A stretch of DNA of 64,000 nt from Pedobacter lusitanus. GTDB lineage: Bacteria > Bacteroidota > Bacteroidia > Sphingobacteriales > Sphingobacteriaceae. The stretch's first letter is position 1, and the number at the start of each line of letters is the position of its first letter. Where the stretch lies: contig NZ_CP157278.1 of the NCBI RefSeq assembly GCF_040026395.1, positions 558,001-622,000 on the forward strand, read 5' to 3'. Positions 1-7,603 of the stretch are shown here, one piece after another. A program made the translations under genes and the position numbers. The notes beneath the pieces are model-generated. The model was not told the origin of the DNA. It saw nothing but the letters and a program-made list of their open reading frames with translations, and ran no database searches.

Positions 1-70
1 CTATATCGCTCCGTTGAGTAGGCTTAAGCTAAAAGGTACTAAACAGGACGCTAAAACCGGTAAAATTGAA

Positions 71-1537
71 CTAGAGCTCCTTTGCAATCATTTTTAAACC
101 CATTTCCATTTCATCTTTAGTTAGTGAAGCATAACCAAGTCTTAATGCCCCTAATGAGTTTGAATGGAAAGAAAACGGTTCTGTTGGCATTACTGAAACT
201 CCCTTTTCCAGTAAGCGGGCAGCTAAATCCACTGTATTTCTGTTTTCTTTAAACTGTACCCAGTAAGCCAATCCGCCTTCCGGTTTCTTAAAAGAGACAT
301 ATGAACCTAAATGTTCATATAGCATTTTCTCCATGTACTCTCTGCGATCTTTATAAATGGTATAAGCTTTTTTTGCATGTTTTTTGACTGCTCCCTCTTC
401 CATCAGTTCTGCTACGGCATGTTCCATTACATTATCGCCCTGCACATCTATCATTTTTCTCAATGCAGCCAGTGCATCTATAAATTTCTGTGGCCCCCTG
501 ACATAACCTATCCTTAAGGCCGGTGCAACAATTTTACTCAGCGAGCCAATATAAATCACATTGAGTGCATTTTTATGACTGGCCAGCGGAAAAAGACTTT
601 TTGAACTGAAATGAAACTCATGATCATAATCATCTTCAATAATCGCAAAACCATATTGATTTGACAATTCAATCAGCTTTAGACGTCTGTCAATTTTCAG
701 ACTTACTGTGGTTGGAAACTGGTGGTGAGGAGTAACATATATGGCCTTAATTCTGGTTTTTGCACAAAGAATTTCCAGCTCATCCACGCAAAGACCATTC
801 TCATCTGTCTTTACCGGGATCAGCGTCGCTCCTGCACGTTCAAAGACTTTCCATGCGGGCGCATAACCGGGATCTTCTATCACGATACGATCTCCTTTTT
901 CGACCAGCACGTTTGCAATCAGATATAAAGCCATCTGGCTACCTCTGGTGATACAGAGTTGCCCGGTATCCACACTTACTCCTCTGTCATGTATGAGCAT
1001 GCTGGCTACAGCCTCCCTGATCCGGTCTGTCCCTCTTGGATCACCATAACCCATCATCCGCCATTTCGCATTCTGCTGAAATATTCTTTTATAAGCTCTC
1101 ATCAGCTCATTCATCGGGGCAAGACGAACATCTGGTAATCCATCATTAAAAACAACCAGACTATTTGCTTTATCCAGGTGAGCAGTCATTTGCTGCTCAC
1201 GATACCTGAAAGGAATGCGCTTATCTTCTACAGCTGTCTTATGATCTCTGTAAAGTTTGATGTTTTGCGGAAGTGTGGCTGAGACGAATGTTCCCTGCTT
1301 ATATGCACTGGTTAGCCAGCCTTCGGCAATTAAGCTGTCATAGGCGAGGATAACAGTCTTCCTGTTTAAGTTAAGGTCTGTAGCTAATTGTCTTGTTCCG
1401 GGTAAGGCCATACCCGGTTTTAGCCTCCCCCTTTTAATTTCTTCAATAATTCCCGTAGCAATCTGACGGTACACAGCCTCCCCGCTGGCTAAAGCGACAG
1501 GCAGGATTGTTTTCCAAGGACGTAGGATCTGGACCAT
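71..1537 (-). CDS. MocR/PdxR-family transcriptional regulator with aminotransferase-like domain
   Basis: This 488-residue protein has an N-terminal GntR-type winged helix (about residues 15-85, with the GMALPGTRQLATDLNLNRKT recognition region) fused to a fold-type I aminotransferase domain. The PLP-binding lysine lies in YIGSLSK, and an FNDGLPD linker motif is present. Family members sense PLP or PLP-amino acid adducts and control vitamin B6, GABA or other amino-acid genes. It is divergent from the cupin gene, so it probably controls that gene and itself from the 91-bp gap. A sequence in that gap resembles one beside the second MocR gene at 31.5-33.0 kb. The effector is unknown. Confidence 0.92.
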   Translation of the reverse strand: MVQILRPWKTILPVALASGEAVYRQIATGIIEEIKRGRLKPGMALPGTRQLATDLNLNRKTVILAYDSLIAEGWLTSAYKQGTFVSATLPQNIKLYRDHKTAVEDKRIPFRYREQQMTAHLDKANSLVVFNDGLPDVRLAPMNELMRAYKRIFQQNAKWRMMGYGDPRGTDRIREAVASMLIHDRGVSVDTGQLCITRGSQMALYLIANVLVEKGDRIVIEDPGYAPAWKVFERAGATLIPVKTDENGLCVDELEILCAKTRIKAIYVTPHHQFPTTVSLKIDRRLKLIELSNQYGFAIIEDDYDHEFHFSSKSLFPLASHKNALNVIYIGSLSKIVAPALRIGYVRGPQKFIDALAALRKMIDVQGDNVMEHAVAELMEEGAVKKHAKKAYTIYKDRREYMEKMLYEHLGSYVSFKKPEGGLAYWVQFKENRNTVDLAARLLEKGVSVMPTEPFSFHSNSLGALRLGYASLTKDEMEMGLKMIAKEL

Positions 1538-1568
1538 ATGTTTATATCAATTCTGGAGTATTAATAGG

Positions 1569-1585
1569 GGTCCAATATAGGCTAT
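1569..1585. promoter_or_regulatory. Putative MocR operator in the divergent gap
   Basis: Read on the minus strand this is ATAGCCTATATTGGACC. It closely matches ATAGCCTGATTATTGGTCC at 33097-33115, next to the other MocR gene, apart from a 2-base gap. Both lie between a MocR gene and its divergent partner. It touches the -7 box of the cupin promoter, which would suit repression. Inference from similarity only. Confidence 0.4.
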
Positions 1586-1590
1586 TTTTG
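1583..1590 (+). promoter_or_regulatory. Bacteroidota -7 promoter box for the cupin gene
   Basis: TATTTTTG fits the TAnnTTTG -7 consensus of Bacteroidota sigma factor and lies 38 bases before the cupin ATG. No clear -33 TTG is seen at the proper distance. Confidence 0.45.
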
Positions 1591-1628
1591 TGGTATAAAT
1601 AATTAATAACCTTTAAATAATAAGAGAA

Positions 1629-2099
1629 ATGGAAACTACAGAAAAAACAAAACCAGCATTTACTTCAAAAGATTTTCATCAAACTTTCGCAAGACCAACC
1701 TTTGTCATGCCAGATAAACTGATTCACAGAAATGTTGAACAGGCTGGCGAGCATAACCAATTTTCAACAGAAAGAAAACACCCGGTTTTCTTTGTTGATC
1801 TGCCAACAAAAAATGTAAGTATGACTATAGGAGGTCTGCTTCCAGGACAGCTGACCAACAAACACAGGCATACTTACGAGACTGTTCTTTTTGTATTGGA
1901 AGGACACGGTTATACAGAAGTTGAAGGTGTAAAGGTTGAATGGACCGCAGGTGACGCCGTATATATCCCAAGCTGGGCATGGCACCGTCACCAGAATCTG
2001 AACGATACTGAGCCGGCAAAATATCTGGCCTGTGAAAATGCACCTCAATTACAAAACCTGGGTGTGGCATTGCGTGAAGAAGAAGGAAGAGACTTATAG
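1629..2099 (+). CDS. Cupin-domain protein
   Basis: This 156-residue protein has a single cupin barrel. The metal-site motif is recognisable as HRHTYETVLFVLEGHGYTEVEG followed by GDAVYIPSWAWHRHQN, giving His and Glu ligands for a divalent metal. It has no signal peptide, so it is cytoplasmic. Cupins of this size can be dioxygenases, isomerases or binding proteins, and the substrate cannot be read from the sequence. It is divergent from a MocR regulator and followed by a hairpin terminator before the DapA-like gene, so it may be transcribed alone or with attenuated read-through. Confidence 0.85.
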   Translation: METTEKTKPAFTSKDFHQTFARPTFVMPDKLIHRNVEQAGEHNQFSTERKHPVFFVDLPTKNVSMTIGGLLPGQLTNKHRHTYETVLFVLEGHGYTEVEGVKVEWTAGDAVYIPSWAWHRHQNLNDTEPAKYLACENAPQLQNLGVALREEEGRDL

Positions 2100-2111
2100 A
2101 GATGTGATTTA

Positions 2112-2142
2112 AAAGGCTTTAATAAAAGATTAAAGCCTTTTT
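2112..2142 (+). terminator. Rho-independent terminator after the cupin gene
   Basis: Arms AAAGGCTTTAAT (2112-2123) and ATTAAAGCCTTT (2129-2140) are perfectly complementary around a 5-base loop, and T residues follow. Confidence 0.8.
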
Positions 2143-2176
2143 CATAACGTTCAGGTATTAATTTAATTAGAAACAT

Positions 2177-3070
2177 ATGAATCAAAATACAATAAAAGGC
2201 ATAATTGCCTATCCCATTACTCCGTTTAATGCACAGGAGCAGGTTGATATCACATTATTTAAAGTCCTGGTAGAAAGGTTAATTGCTTCTGGTTCGCATG
2301 CAATTGCGCCATTAGGAAGTACCGGAGTTTTACCTTATTTAACAGACGAAGAAAAAGAAGCTGTTACCGAAGCTACTGTTCAGCAGGTTGCTGGCAGAGT
2401 ACCGGTTGTTACCGGAGTATCGAATCTGACCACAGAAAGAACTGTTCACCACGCAAAATTTGCTGAAAAAGCCGGGTCTTCGGCAGTGATGATTATCCCG
2501 ATGTCTTACTGGAAACTAACCGATGATGAAATCTTTACACATTATGAAAAGGTTGCCAATTCGATTTCTATTCCCATTATGGCCTATAATAATCCTGCAA
2601 CAGGCGGTGTGGATATGTCTCCTGCCCTGCTTAAAAGATTACTTCAGATACCCAATGTAACGATGATCAAAGAAAGCACAGGGGATTTGCAGAGAATGCA
2701 TTATCTGCGCAGAGAAATCGGTGAAGATGTAGCTTTTTTCAACGGTTCCAACCCGCTTGCTTTAGCAGCCTTTGCAGCGGGTGCAACGGGCTGGTGTACT
2801 GCAGCACCAAACTTAATTCCTGAACTGACCCTGGATTTATATAATGCTGTTCAGGATAACAATTATGATCTGGCCAGGGATATATTCTATAAACAGGTCA
2901 GATTATTGCAGTTTATTGTCAGTAAAGGCCTTCCACGGGCAATTCAGGCCGGCCTTGAATTGACAGGTATACCGGCGGGTTACCTCAGATCGCCATTAAA
3001 ACCATTGGAAAATACAGATAAAGATCAGTTAAAAGCGATTTTAAAAGAGTGCTCAATGGCCCTGGTATAA
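2177..3070 (+). CDS. Dihydrodipicolinate synthase/N-acetylneuraminate lyase family aldolase
   Basis: This 297-residue TIM-barrel protein belongs to the DapA/NanA superfamily. Visible motifs are GSTGVLPYLT near residue 47, the tyrosine motif YNNPATGG, and the Schiff-base lysine in MIKESTGD at about residue 165. Such enzymes catalyse pyruvate-dependent aldol addition or cleavage. The family contains lysine biosynthesis enzymes as well as many catabolic keto-sugar or hydroxyproline lyases. Its place beside a cupin and an FMN reductase, away from lysine biosynthesis genes, favours a catabolic or unknown substrate, so no dapA symbol is given. Confidence 0.88.
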   Translation: MNQNTIKGIIAYPITPFNAQEQVDITLFKVLVERLIASGSHAIAPLGSTGVLPYLTDEEKEAVTEATVQQVAGRVPVVTGVSNLTTERTVHHAKFAEKAGSSAVMIIPMSYWKLTDDEIFTHYEKVANSISIPIMAYNNPATGGVDMSPALLKRLLQIPNVTMIKESTGDLQRMHYLRREIGEDVAFFNGSNPLALAAFAAGATGWCTAAPNLIPELTLDLYNAVQDNNYDLARDIFYKQVRLLQFIVSKGLPRAIQAGLELTGIPAGYLRSPLKPLENTDKDQLKAILKECSMALV

Positions 3071-3094
3071 AATGGACAATAATAGTTAGCGAAT

Positions 3095-3124
3095 TACAAT
3101 GGAGCTTTTCGGAACTCCATTGTA
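3095..3124 (+). terminator. Hairpin after the DapA-like gene
   Basis: TACAATGGAG (3095-3104) and CTCCATTGTA (3115-3124) form a perfect 10-bp stem around a 10-base loop, 25 bases after the stop codon. No strong T-run follows, so termination may be partial. Confidence 0.55.
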
Positions 3125-3154
3125 CCTGTTGCTTTCATTGTGTAATATTGTGTG

Positions 3155-3694
3155 ATGGAAAATCAGAGAAAAAATATTATTGCGATTTCAGGGAGTACCA
3201 GACAGAACTCTACCAATCATCTTTTAATCAAAGCGATAGCTGATTTATCGGCCGATATTTTTAAGCTGATAGTTTTTGAAGACCTGATAGCCTTACCTGC
3301 ATTCAATCCTGACGAAAGTTTCGAAAATACTCCTCAGAAAGTTATAGCTTTCAGAGCGTTGCTTCAAAACGCCGATGGCGTATTGATCTGTACACCCGAG
3401 TATGCTCACGGCGTTCCCGGAGTATTAAAAAATGCCATAGACTGGACAGTCTCCAGTGCGGAATTTTCATCCAAGCCGACGGTGTTAATTACGGCAGCTA
3501 CTGACGGACAATATGCACACCAATCTTTAATGGGAACCTTAAAAGTCATAGAAGCAAAGAATATTGAAAATCTTCAGTTGCTCATCCCCTATGCAAAAAC
3601 AAAAGTCAGCGCAGAAGGCAGAATTACAGAAGAAAAAACGCTTGGCGAAATTCGGGCGCTGATTGACCGGTTTAACCAAACCCTAAAAAATTAA
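3155..3694 (+). CDS. NADPH-dependent FMN reductase family protein
   Basis: This 179-residue flavodoxin-like protein shows the flavin phosphate loop ISGSTRQNSTNHLL at the N terminus and CTPEYAHGVPGVLKNAIDW near residue 85, both typical of PF03358 NAD(P)H:FMN or quinone reductases. It is soluble. I chose the ATG at 3155 over the GTG one codon earlier. It follows the DapA-like gene after a hairpin. The physiological acceptor (FMN, quinone, azo compound, chromate) cannot be determined. Confidence 0.88.
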   Translation: MENQRKNIIAISGSTRQNSTNHLLIKAIADLSADIFKLIVFEDLIALPAFNPDESFENTPQKVIAFRALLQNADGVLICTPEYAHGVPGVLKNAIDWTVSSAEFSSKPTVLITAATDGQYAHQSLMGTLKVIEAKNIENLQLLIPYAKTKVSAEGRITEEKTLGEIRALIDRFNQTLKN

Positions 3695-3800
3695 TGAAAT
3701 CCTTAAAGAATCCGGACTGTCTGAATCCCGGACGTTCTGCTTTACTGCTAATCCGATAAAGGTGGAAAATGGCTCTTAAAAATGGCTAAAAAGGGTTAAA

Positions 3801-3815
3801 CGTATAAATACGCAT
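3801..3815. promoter_or_regulatory. Inverted repeat CGTAT-AA-ATACG and shared octamer
   Basis: CGTATAAATACG (3801-3812) is a 5-bp inverted repeat. It overlaps ATACGCAT (3808-3815), whose complement ATGCGTAT recurs at 6565-6572 ahead of the 104-residue peptide gene. Both could be sites for the LuxR-type regulator encoded between them. This is inference. Confidence 0.3.
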
Positions 3816-3863
3816 ATTTAAGGTCACGTGTTTTTACGCACAGTAATCTATGTTTTTCTATTA

Positions 3864-3871
3864 TATATTTG
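3864..3871 (+). promoter_or_regulatory. -7 promoter box ahead of the 162-residue hypothetical gene
   Basis: TATATTTG matches TAnnTTTG and sits 37 bases before the ATG at 3908, which would leave a leader of about 30 bases. The -33 element is not obvious. Confidence 0.4.
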
Positions 3872-3907
3872 GATGATAAATCAAAATCAGAACCAAATAT
3901 TTAATCT

Positions 3908-4396
3908 ATGGAAGAATTACAAACGCTCGAATTTTATTGGTTAAAGTACGAAGTTAGCGCTATTGAAGAGTTAATTCAAAACTCTGATGGAATAGACAGC
4001 TTTGTATTCTCTTATTACTTTCCTAAATCAGCTAACAGCGTAAAACTATTACAGCTGGTTGCCTACGCACATATGGTGAATAAGGCTCATCCCAAAGGGG
4101 TATTTAGTAAAACCTATGATATCCTGTCTGTTTATGAAAATCAGGCGGAAACAATCAGCGGGCCCGTTATTCTGAGTAATAACATCTTGTCACTGCAGCA
4201 AATGGAAGCATTGATCAATAAACCAGAAAAGCCTGATTATTTAATCTTTATCCCGCATTTAGATAAAGACAAACACATTTATTACAGGATAAGAGGATAT
4301 CATACCCCTGCTGAGCTGGAATTTGCTGCGCAGAGAATGGCAGTATTTGCAGATCCGCCACCCGAACAGACTAATCCTTCCCCGCCTGCTACTTAA
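3908..4396 (+). CDS. Hypothetical soluble protein
   Basis: This 162-residue protein is not recognised. It has no signal peptide or membrane span, a mixed alpha/beta look, a central hydrophobic strand (DYLIFIPHL) and a proline-rich tail (PPPEQTNPSPPAT). A -7 promoter box lies upstream. It ends 18 bases before the membrane-protein gene, so it may belong to the same transcript as the sensor operon, but a strong hairpin shortly downstream (4491-4531) would limit read-through. Confidence 0.6.
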   Translation: MEELQTLEFYWLKYEVSAIEELIQNSDGIDSFVFSYYFPKSANSVKLLQLVAYAHMVNKAHPKGVFSKTYDILSVYENQAETISGPVILSNNILSLQQMEALINKPEKPDYLIFIPHLDKDKHIYYRIRGYHTPAELEFAAQRMAVFADPPPEQTNPSPPAT

Positions 4397-4414
4397 TCAG
4401 AAAAACCATTTTAT

Positions 4415-5080
4415 ATGTTGCATATACTGCAAACTATTCTGGACTGGTCTGAAGTCTGGGCACTATTAATCCCGGCAGCTGTCCTGTTGTATAAAAAACA
4501 ACCGGTTATTCATAAACCGGTTGTTTTTTATGTATGGCTGGCTTTGGTTATTAATATAAGTATTGACACGATCTGGAAATTCAGGAAATATCTTCCCGCC
4601 AGTCTCAGCTCTAACAATTACTTGTATAATCTGCATTCAGTAATCACATTCTTTTTATTCAGTTCATTTTTTATTGGTCTTAAGCAACCATTTATAGTAA
4701 AGATCAAGAAAATTATCCCTTTTGTCTTTATCGTTTTTCTTTTGGTGAATTTTGTTTTTTACGAAAACTTTTTTGATTACTGGCGATTGAGCAGCAGGTT
4801 ATTGTCGGTTGAAGCAATTTTACTCCTGTTTTATTCACTTAGTTATTTTCTGTTTAAGGTTCACGAAAATGTAAATGTGAACATATTCACTACCGACTTC
4901 TGGATTGTCACCGGTCTGGGGTTGTATGTAGCCGTTAATTTTTTTATTTTCCTGTTATACAATGAATTAACGACACACATGATAAATTTCGCAATCAATC
5001 TATGGAATGTACATAATATCTCTTACATCGTTTTTAACCTATTTATAGCTAAAGGATTTTATGGATCTGATAAGCATTGA
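4415..5080 (+). CDS. Seven-span hypothetical membrane protein
   Basis: The 221 residues contain about seven hydrophobic segments separated by short, often charged loops, for example SEVWALLIPAAVLLY, SVITFFLFSSFFIGL and FWIVTGLGLYVAVNFFIFLL. It overlaps the histidine kinase gene by 20 bp, so the two are translationally coupled. The likely role is a membrane sensor or partner of that kinase, which has only one span of its own. I kept the ATG at 4415 because the first segment reads as a real span and no later in-frame ATG exists near the start. A perfect 17-bp terminator-like hairpin lies inside its codons 26-39. Confidence 0.7.
   Translation: MLHILQTILDWSEVWALLIPAAVLLYKKQPVIHKPVVFYVWLALVINISIDTIWKFRKYLPASLSSNNYLYNLHSVITFFLFSSFFIGLKQPFIVKIKKIIPFVFIVFLLVNFVFYENFFDYWRLSSRLLSVEAILLLFYSLSYFLFKVHENVNVNIFTTDFWIVTGLGLYVAVNFFIFLLYNELTTHMINFAINLWNVHNISYIVFNLFIAKGFYGSDKH
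4491..4531 (+). terminator. Perfect terminator hairpin inside a coding region
   Basis: ATAAAAAACAACCGGTT (4491-4507) and AACCGGTTGTTTTTTAT (4515-4531) are exactly complementary over 17 bp around a 7-base loop, with the T6 run of a classical intrinsic terminator. It lies within the membrane-protein gene, about 95 bases after the stop of the preceding gene. Confidence 0.6.
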
Positions 5081-5852
5081 CATCAGGCTTTTTGTTGTGG
5101 TTGGGATTGCAGCGATGTTACTGCTGTTTATAAGCTTTCTATTGATCTTCATCTTTACACAACGCAAAAAATTACAATATCAGAATTCCCTTCAGGCTTT
5201 GAATGAGCAACAAAAGAATCAATTGATAGAAGCTGCAATAAAAAGTGAAGAAACGGAACGTCATCGTATTGCGGAAGAGCTTCATGATGAGGTTGGCGCT
5301 ATACTCGCATCCTCAAAACTGCATTTTCATAGTATCAAACTAGGTACAGGTGAATATAATGAGAGCATTTATAATAAAGCCAGAGAATTACTGGATGAAG
5401 GGATCAAAAAAGTAAGAAACATGTCACACAGCCTGCATTCTGCCATTTTGCAGGAATTTGGGCTGAATGAGGCGATCAGTCACTTTGCCAGTAAAATTGC
5501 ACATGAATCTCTGATCGAGGTAACAACACAACTTGATCATGAGTGTTATCATGACCTTAAAAATGATATCAGTATCTACCGTATTATTCAGGAATTGTTT
5601 AATAATATTATTACGCACGCCAAAGCTTCTAAGATTCACATTGTATCGGAGTATACTGATCAGCAATTACTGATGAAAATTTCACATAACGGTAAAGGTC
5701 TTACCCAGCAGCGTTTTGAAGAACTCAGGTTCGAGAAAAATGGTCTGGGGCTTAAAAACATACAAAACAGGGTTATATTTTTAAAGGGTAAGCTTCTTTT
5801 TTCAGTACAGGAAACAGGTTATCAGATAGACATCTGTATTCCGGTTAATTAA
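5061..5852 (+). CDS. NarL-type sensor histidine kinase
   Basis: This 263-residue protein has one membrane span (about residues 9-33), a short coiled linker, then a HisKA_3 dimerisation domain with the phospho-acceptor His75 in RIAEELHDEVGA. The C-terminal HATPase domain has the N-box QELFNNIITHAK and the G-box NGLGLKNIQNR. It autophosphorylates and signals to the LuxR-type regulator encoded 8 bases downstream. There is no periplasmic sensor domain, so sensing probably uses the seven-span protein whose gene overlaps it by 20 bp. Confidence 0.93.
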   Translation: MDLISIDIRLFVVVGIAAMLLLFISFLLIFIFTQRKKLQYQNSLQALNEQQKNQLIEAAIKSEETERHRIAEELHDEVGAILASSKLHFHSIKLGTGEYNESIYNKARELLDEGIKKVRNMSHSLHSAILQEFGLNEAISHFASKIAHESLIEVTTQLDHECYHDLKNDISIYRIIQELFNNIITHAKASKIHIVSEYTDQQLLMKISHNGKGLTQQRFEELRFEKNGLGLKNIQNRVIFLKGKLLFSVQETGYQIDICIPVN

Positions 5853-5860
5853 ATAAAATC

Positions 5861-6508
5861 ATGGATAAAATAAAAATTGCTATAGCGGATGATTATGCCA
5901 TATTCAGGGACGGCTTAAAAGTAGGCCTGAATCAGGATCAGAATATGGAGGTAACCGTGGAAGCAGGTAACGGGACTGAATTACTGGAAAGACTGGAAAA
6001 AAATGTAGTTGATGTTATCCTGATGGATTTAAGAATGCCTGGTATGGATGGCATGGAAGCCACCAAACGGATCAGAGAGAGATTTGTACAGACGAAAATC
6101 ATTGCTGTCACCTTACATGATGAAGATAGCTTTATAGTCCATTTAATGGAAATAGGTGCAAATGCTTATTTACTAAAAGATGCCGATCCGCTGGATATCA
6201 GAGAAGCAATTTATGCCGTTCACCTGCATGGTTACTACTTTAATGACCTGGTTAATAAAGCTCTTTTGAAAAAATTAATCACCAAAGGGAACTTCAAACC
6301 TGCTTTTAATCAAAAAGTGGAACTTTCAGATCGCGAGCTGGAAGTATTGCAGTTAATCTGTGATGAAAAGACGGCAATTGAAATAGGTACGGAAATATTT
6401 TTAAGTCCGCGCTCCGTAGAAGGTATCAAACAGCGTCTTATTGATAAAATCGGGGTACGCAATACTGCAGGCCTTGTACTGTTTGCGGTAAAAAATGGGT
6501 TGATCTAA
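5861..6508 (+). CDS. LuxR/NarL-family response regulator
   Basis: This 215-residue regulator has a receiver domain with acidic pocket ADDYAIFRDG, phosphorylation site Asp56 in VILMDLRMPGMDG, and a C-terminal LuxR helix-turn-helix from about residue 150 (LSDRELEVLQLI ... SPRSVEGIKQRLIDKIG). It is the cognate partner of the upstream kinase. The likely target is the neighbouring peptide operon beginning at 6674, whose upstream region has repeats but no consensus -7 box, as expected for an activator-dependent promoter. Confidence 0.94.
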   Translation: MDKIKIAIADDYAIFRDGLKVGLNQDQNMEVTVEAGNGTELLERLEKNVVDVILMDLRMPGMDGMEATKRIRERFVQTKIIAVTLHDEDSFIVHLMEIGANAYLLKDADPLDIREAIYAVHLHGYYFNDLVNKALLKKLITKGNFKPAFNQKVELSDRELEVLQLICDEKTAIEIGTEIFLSPRSVEGIKQRLIDKIGVRNTAGLVLFAVKNGLI

Positions 6509-6568
6509 CCTTAGCCGCAAGTTAGTTTAACCCTGTAACTAAGTAGAATTACTCATTTTTTTTAATGC

Positions 6569-6604
6569 GTATATCCACTATGGTGACAACCAGGTTATAT
6601 CCAC
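6569..6604. promoter_or_regulatory. Direct repeats upstream of the peptide operon
   Basis: TATATCCAC occurs at 6570-6578 and again at 6596-6604, 26 bases apart, 70-105 bases upstream of the peptide ATG. The octamer ATGCGTAT (6565-6572), also present inverted at 3808-3815, overlaps the first copy. These are candidate binding sites for the adjacent response regulator. Confidence 0.35.
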
Positions 6605-6673
6605 AACTTTATTCTGTGCAATGAAGCTTCAAATTAACGCACCTAAACAACAATTTATTTAAAAAATTAAATT

Positions 6674-6988
6674 ATGGCAAAGTTAAAATTAACTCATTCA
6701 GAATTAGCAGCACTTGACGCCCTTATTGCAGAATTGCAGGGAGACCACAAAGGAGTCGAAGCTGAAGTTGGAGATCTTAAAGCATTTATTACTGCGGTAG
6801 TAAGAACAGCTGTTCAGGCTACTAAAGTTGCAATAAAAGCTACTCCTTATGTAACTGACATTGTAGAAGTAGCAACTGCTATTTTAGGAAAAGAAACACA
6901 TGATGAAGCCAGCAAATCTTTAGAGAAACATGCTAAAGCTGGTATCAACGTTCAGCAACTAATAGAACTTCGTAAAAAGTTTAATTAA
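6674..6988 (+). CDS. Cysteine-free 104-residue peptide, candidate precursor or cargo of an Sdp-like system
   Basis: I do not recognise a family. The protein has no Cys or Trp, no classical signal peptide and no double-Gly leader. Residues 36-72 form a long amphipathic to hydrophobic stretch (AFITAVVRTAVQATKVAIKA then PYVTDIVEVATAIL), flanked by acidic N-terminal and Lys-rich C-terminal helices. It is the first gene of a unit with an FFAPNP membrane protein, an HTTM/SdpB-like protein and a DCC protein, right after a two-component system. A stable hairpin separates it from the next gene, as in peptide operons where the precursor is made in excess. A toxin or signal role is inference only. Confidence 0.6.
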   Translation: MAKLKLTHSELAALDALIAELQGDHKGVEAEVGDLKAFITAVVRTAVQATKVAIKATPYVTDIVEVATAILGKETHDEASKSLEKHAKAGINVQQLIELRKKFN

Positions 6989-6994
6989 TTACTG

Positions 6995-7030
6995 TTTTAA
7001 GGGCGGGCCTGATTGCACCCGCCTTTAAAA
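6995..7030 (+). terminator. Attenuator-like hairpin between the peptide gene and downstream genes
   Basis: TTTTAAGGGCGGG (6995-7007) pairs with CCCGCCTTTAAAA (7018-7030) over 13 bp with one G-U wobble around a 10-base loop. It starts 6 bases after the peptide stop codon. No long T-run follows, so it may act as a partial terminator or an mRNA 3'-end stabiliser. Confidence 0.6.
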
Positions 7031-7045
7031 TTTAACCTTAACCAC

Positions 7046-7594
7046 ATGACTTCTTCAACAGACATCAGCATTATCTATGAATCCATAGTAGCATGTATTC
7101 TTGCCATATGGTTTCTGCTTACTATTTTGTGTCAGTTCAGGGATACAAAATTTTCAGCCTATATCAGACATACGATTGATATTTTCGGACTAATTCCTTT
7201 ATGGACTTTTTTTGCACCTAATCCCGGAAAAAGTGATTATCATTTATTGTACAGAGATAAAATCGACGATGAAACCAACGGCGACTGGGAAGAAATGGAT
7301 ATCACCGAAGAGCGTTCTTTATGGTCATGGTGCTGGAATCCTGATAAAAGGGATAAAAAAATATTATCAGATGTAATCCAGAGCCTGATCTCAAATATCC
7401 CCCATTATAAAACCGAAAATGGATATGATCTGCTCATGTTTTCTATGCCATACCTGATTGTATTACATGCAGTAAGTCATTGCCGTTGTGAATCGGGCAG
7501 CGCCCAAAGACAGTTTATGCTGGCCGAAACGTCAGGATATCTGAAAGAAGCCCCTCCTTCTGTTATCTTATTATCAGTATTTCACCAAATATAA
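7046..7594 (+). CDS. SdpA-like single-span membrane protein
   Basis: The 182-residue protein has an N-terminal membrane span (about residues 9-29), then the motif PLWTFFAPNPGKSDYHLLYRD (about 51-71), resembling the FF-x-x-NP region of SdpA proteins and of other proteins encoded beside HTTM genes. The rest is soluble, with paired Trp and Cys residues (SLWSWCW, SHCRCES). I placed the start at the ATG at 7046; a TTG 11 codons earlier falls inside the upstream hairpin. In Bacillus, SdpA and SdpB together mature the SDP toxin. The resemblance is by motif and neighbourhood and is not proven homology. Confidence 0.6.
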   Translation: MTSSTDISIIYESIVACILAIWFLLTILCQFRDTKFSAYIRHTIDIFGLIPLWTFFAPNPGKSDYHLLYRDKIDDETNGDWEEMDITEERSLWSWCWNPDKRDKKILSDVIQSLISNIPHYKTENGYDLLMFSMPYLIVLHAVSHCRCESGSAQRQFMLAETSGYLKEAPPSVILLSVFHQI

Positions 7595-7603
7595 ATTTGA
7601 CTT

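Noticed and set aside
2..97. Open frame from the left edge encoding a 31-residue C-terminal piece ending ELLCNHF
   Set aside because: It overlaps the end of the MocR gene by 27 bases and is too short to tell from chance; the neighbouring upstream sequence would settle it.
2177..3070. Calling the DapA-superfamily gene dapA and linking it to the lysine operon
   Set aside because: The superfamily is functionally broad, the gene is 19 kb from that operon, and its neighbours are not biosynthetic.
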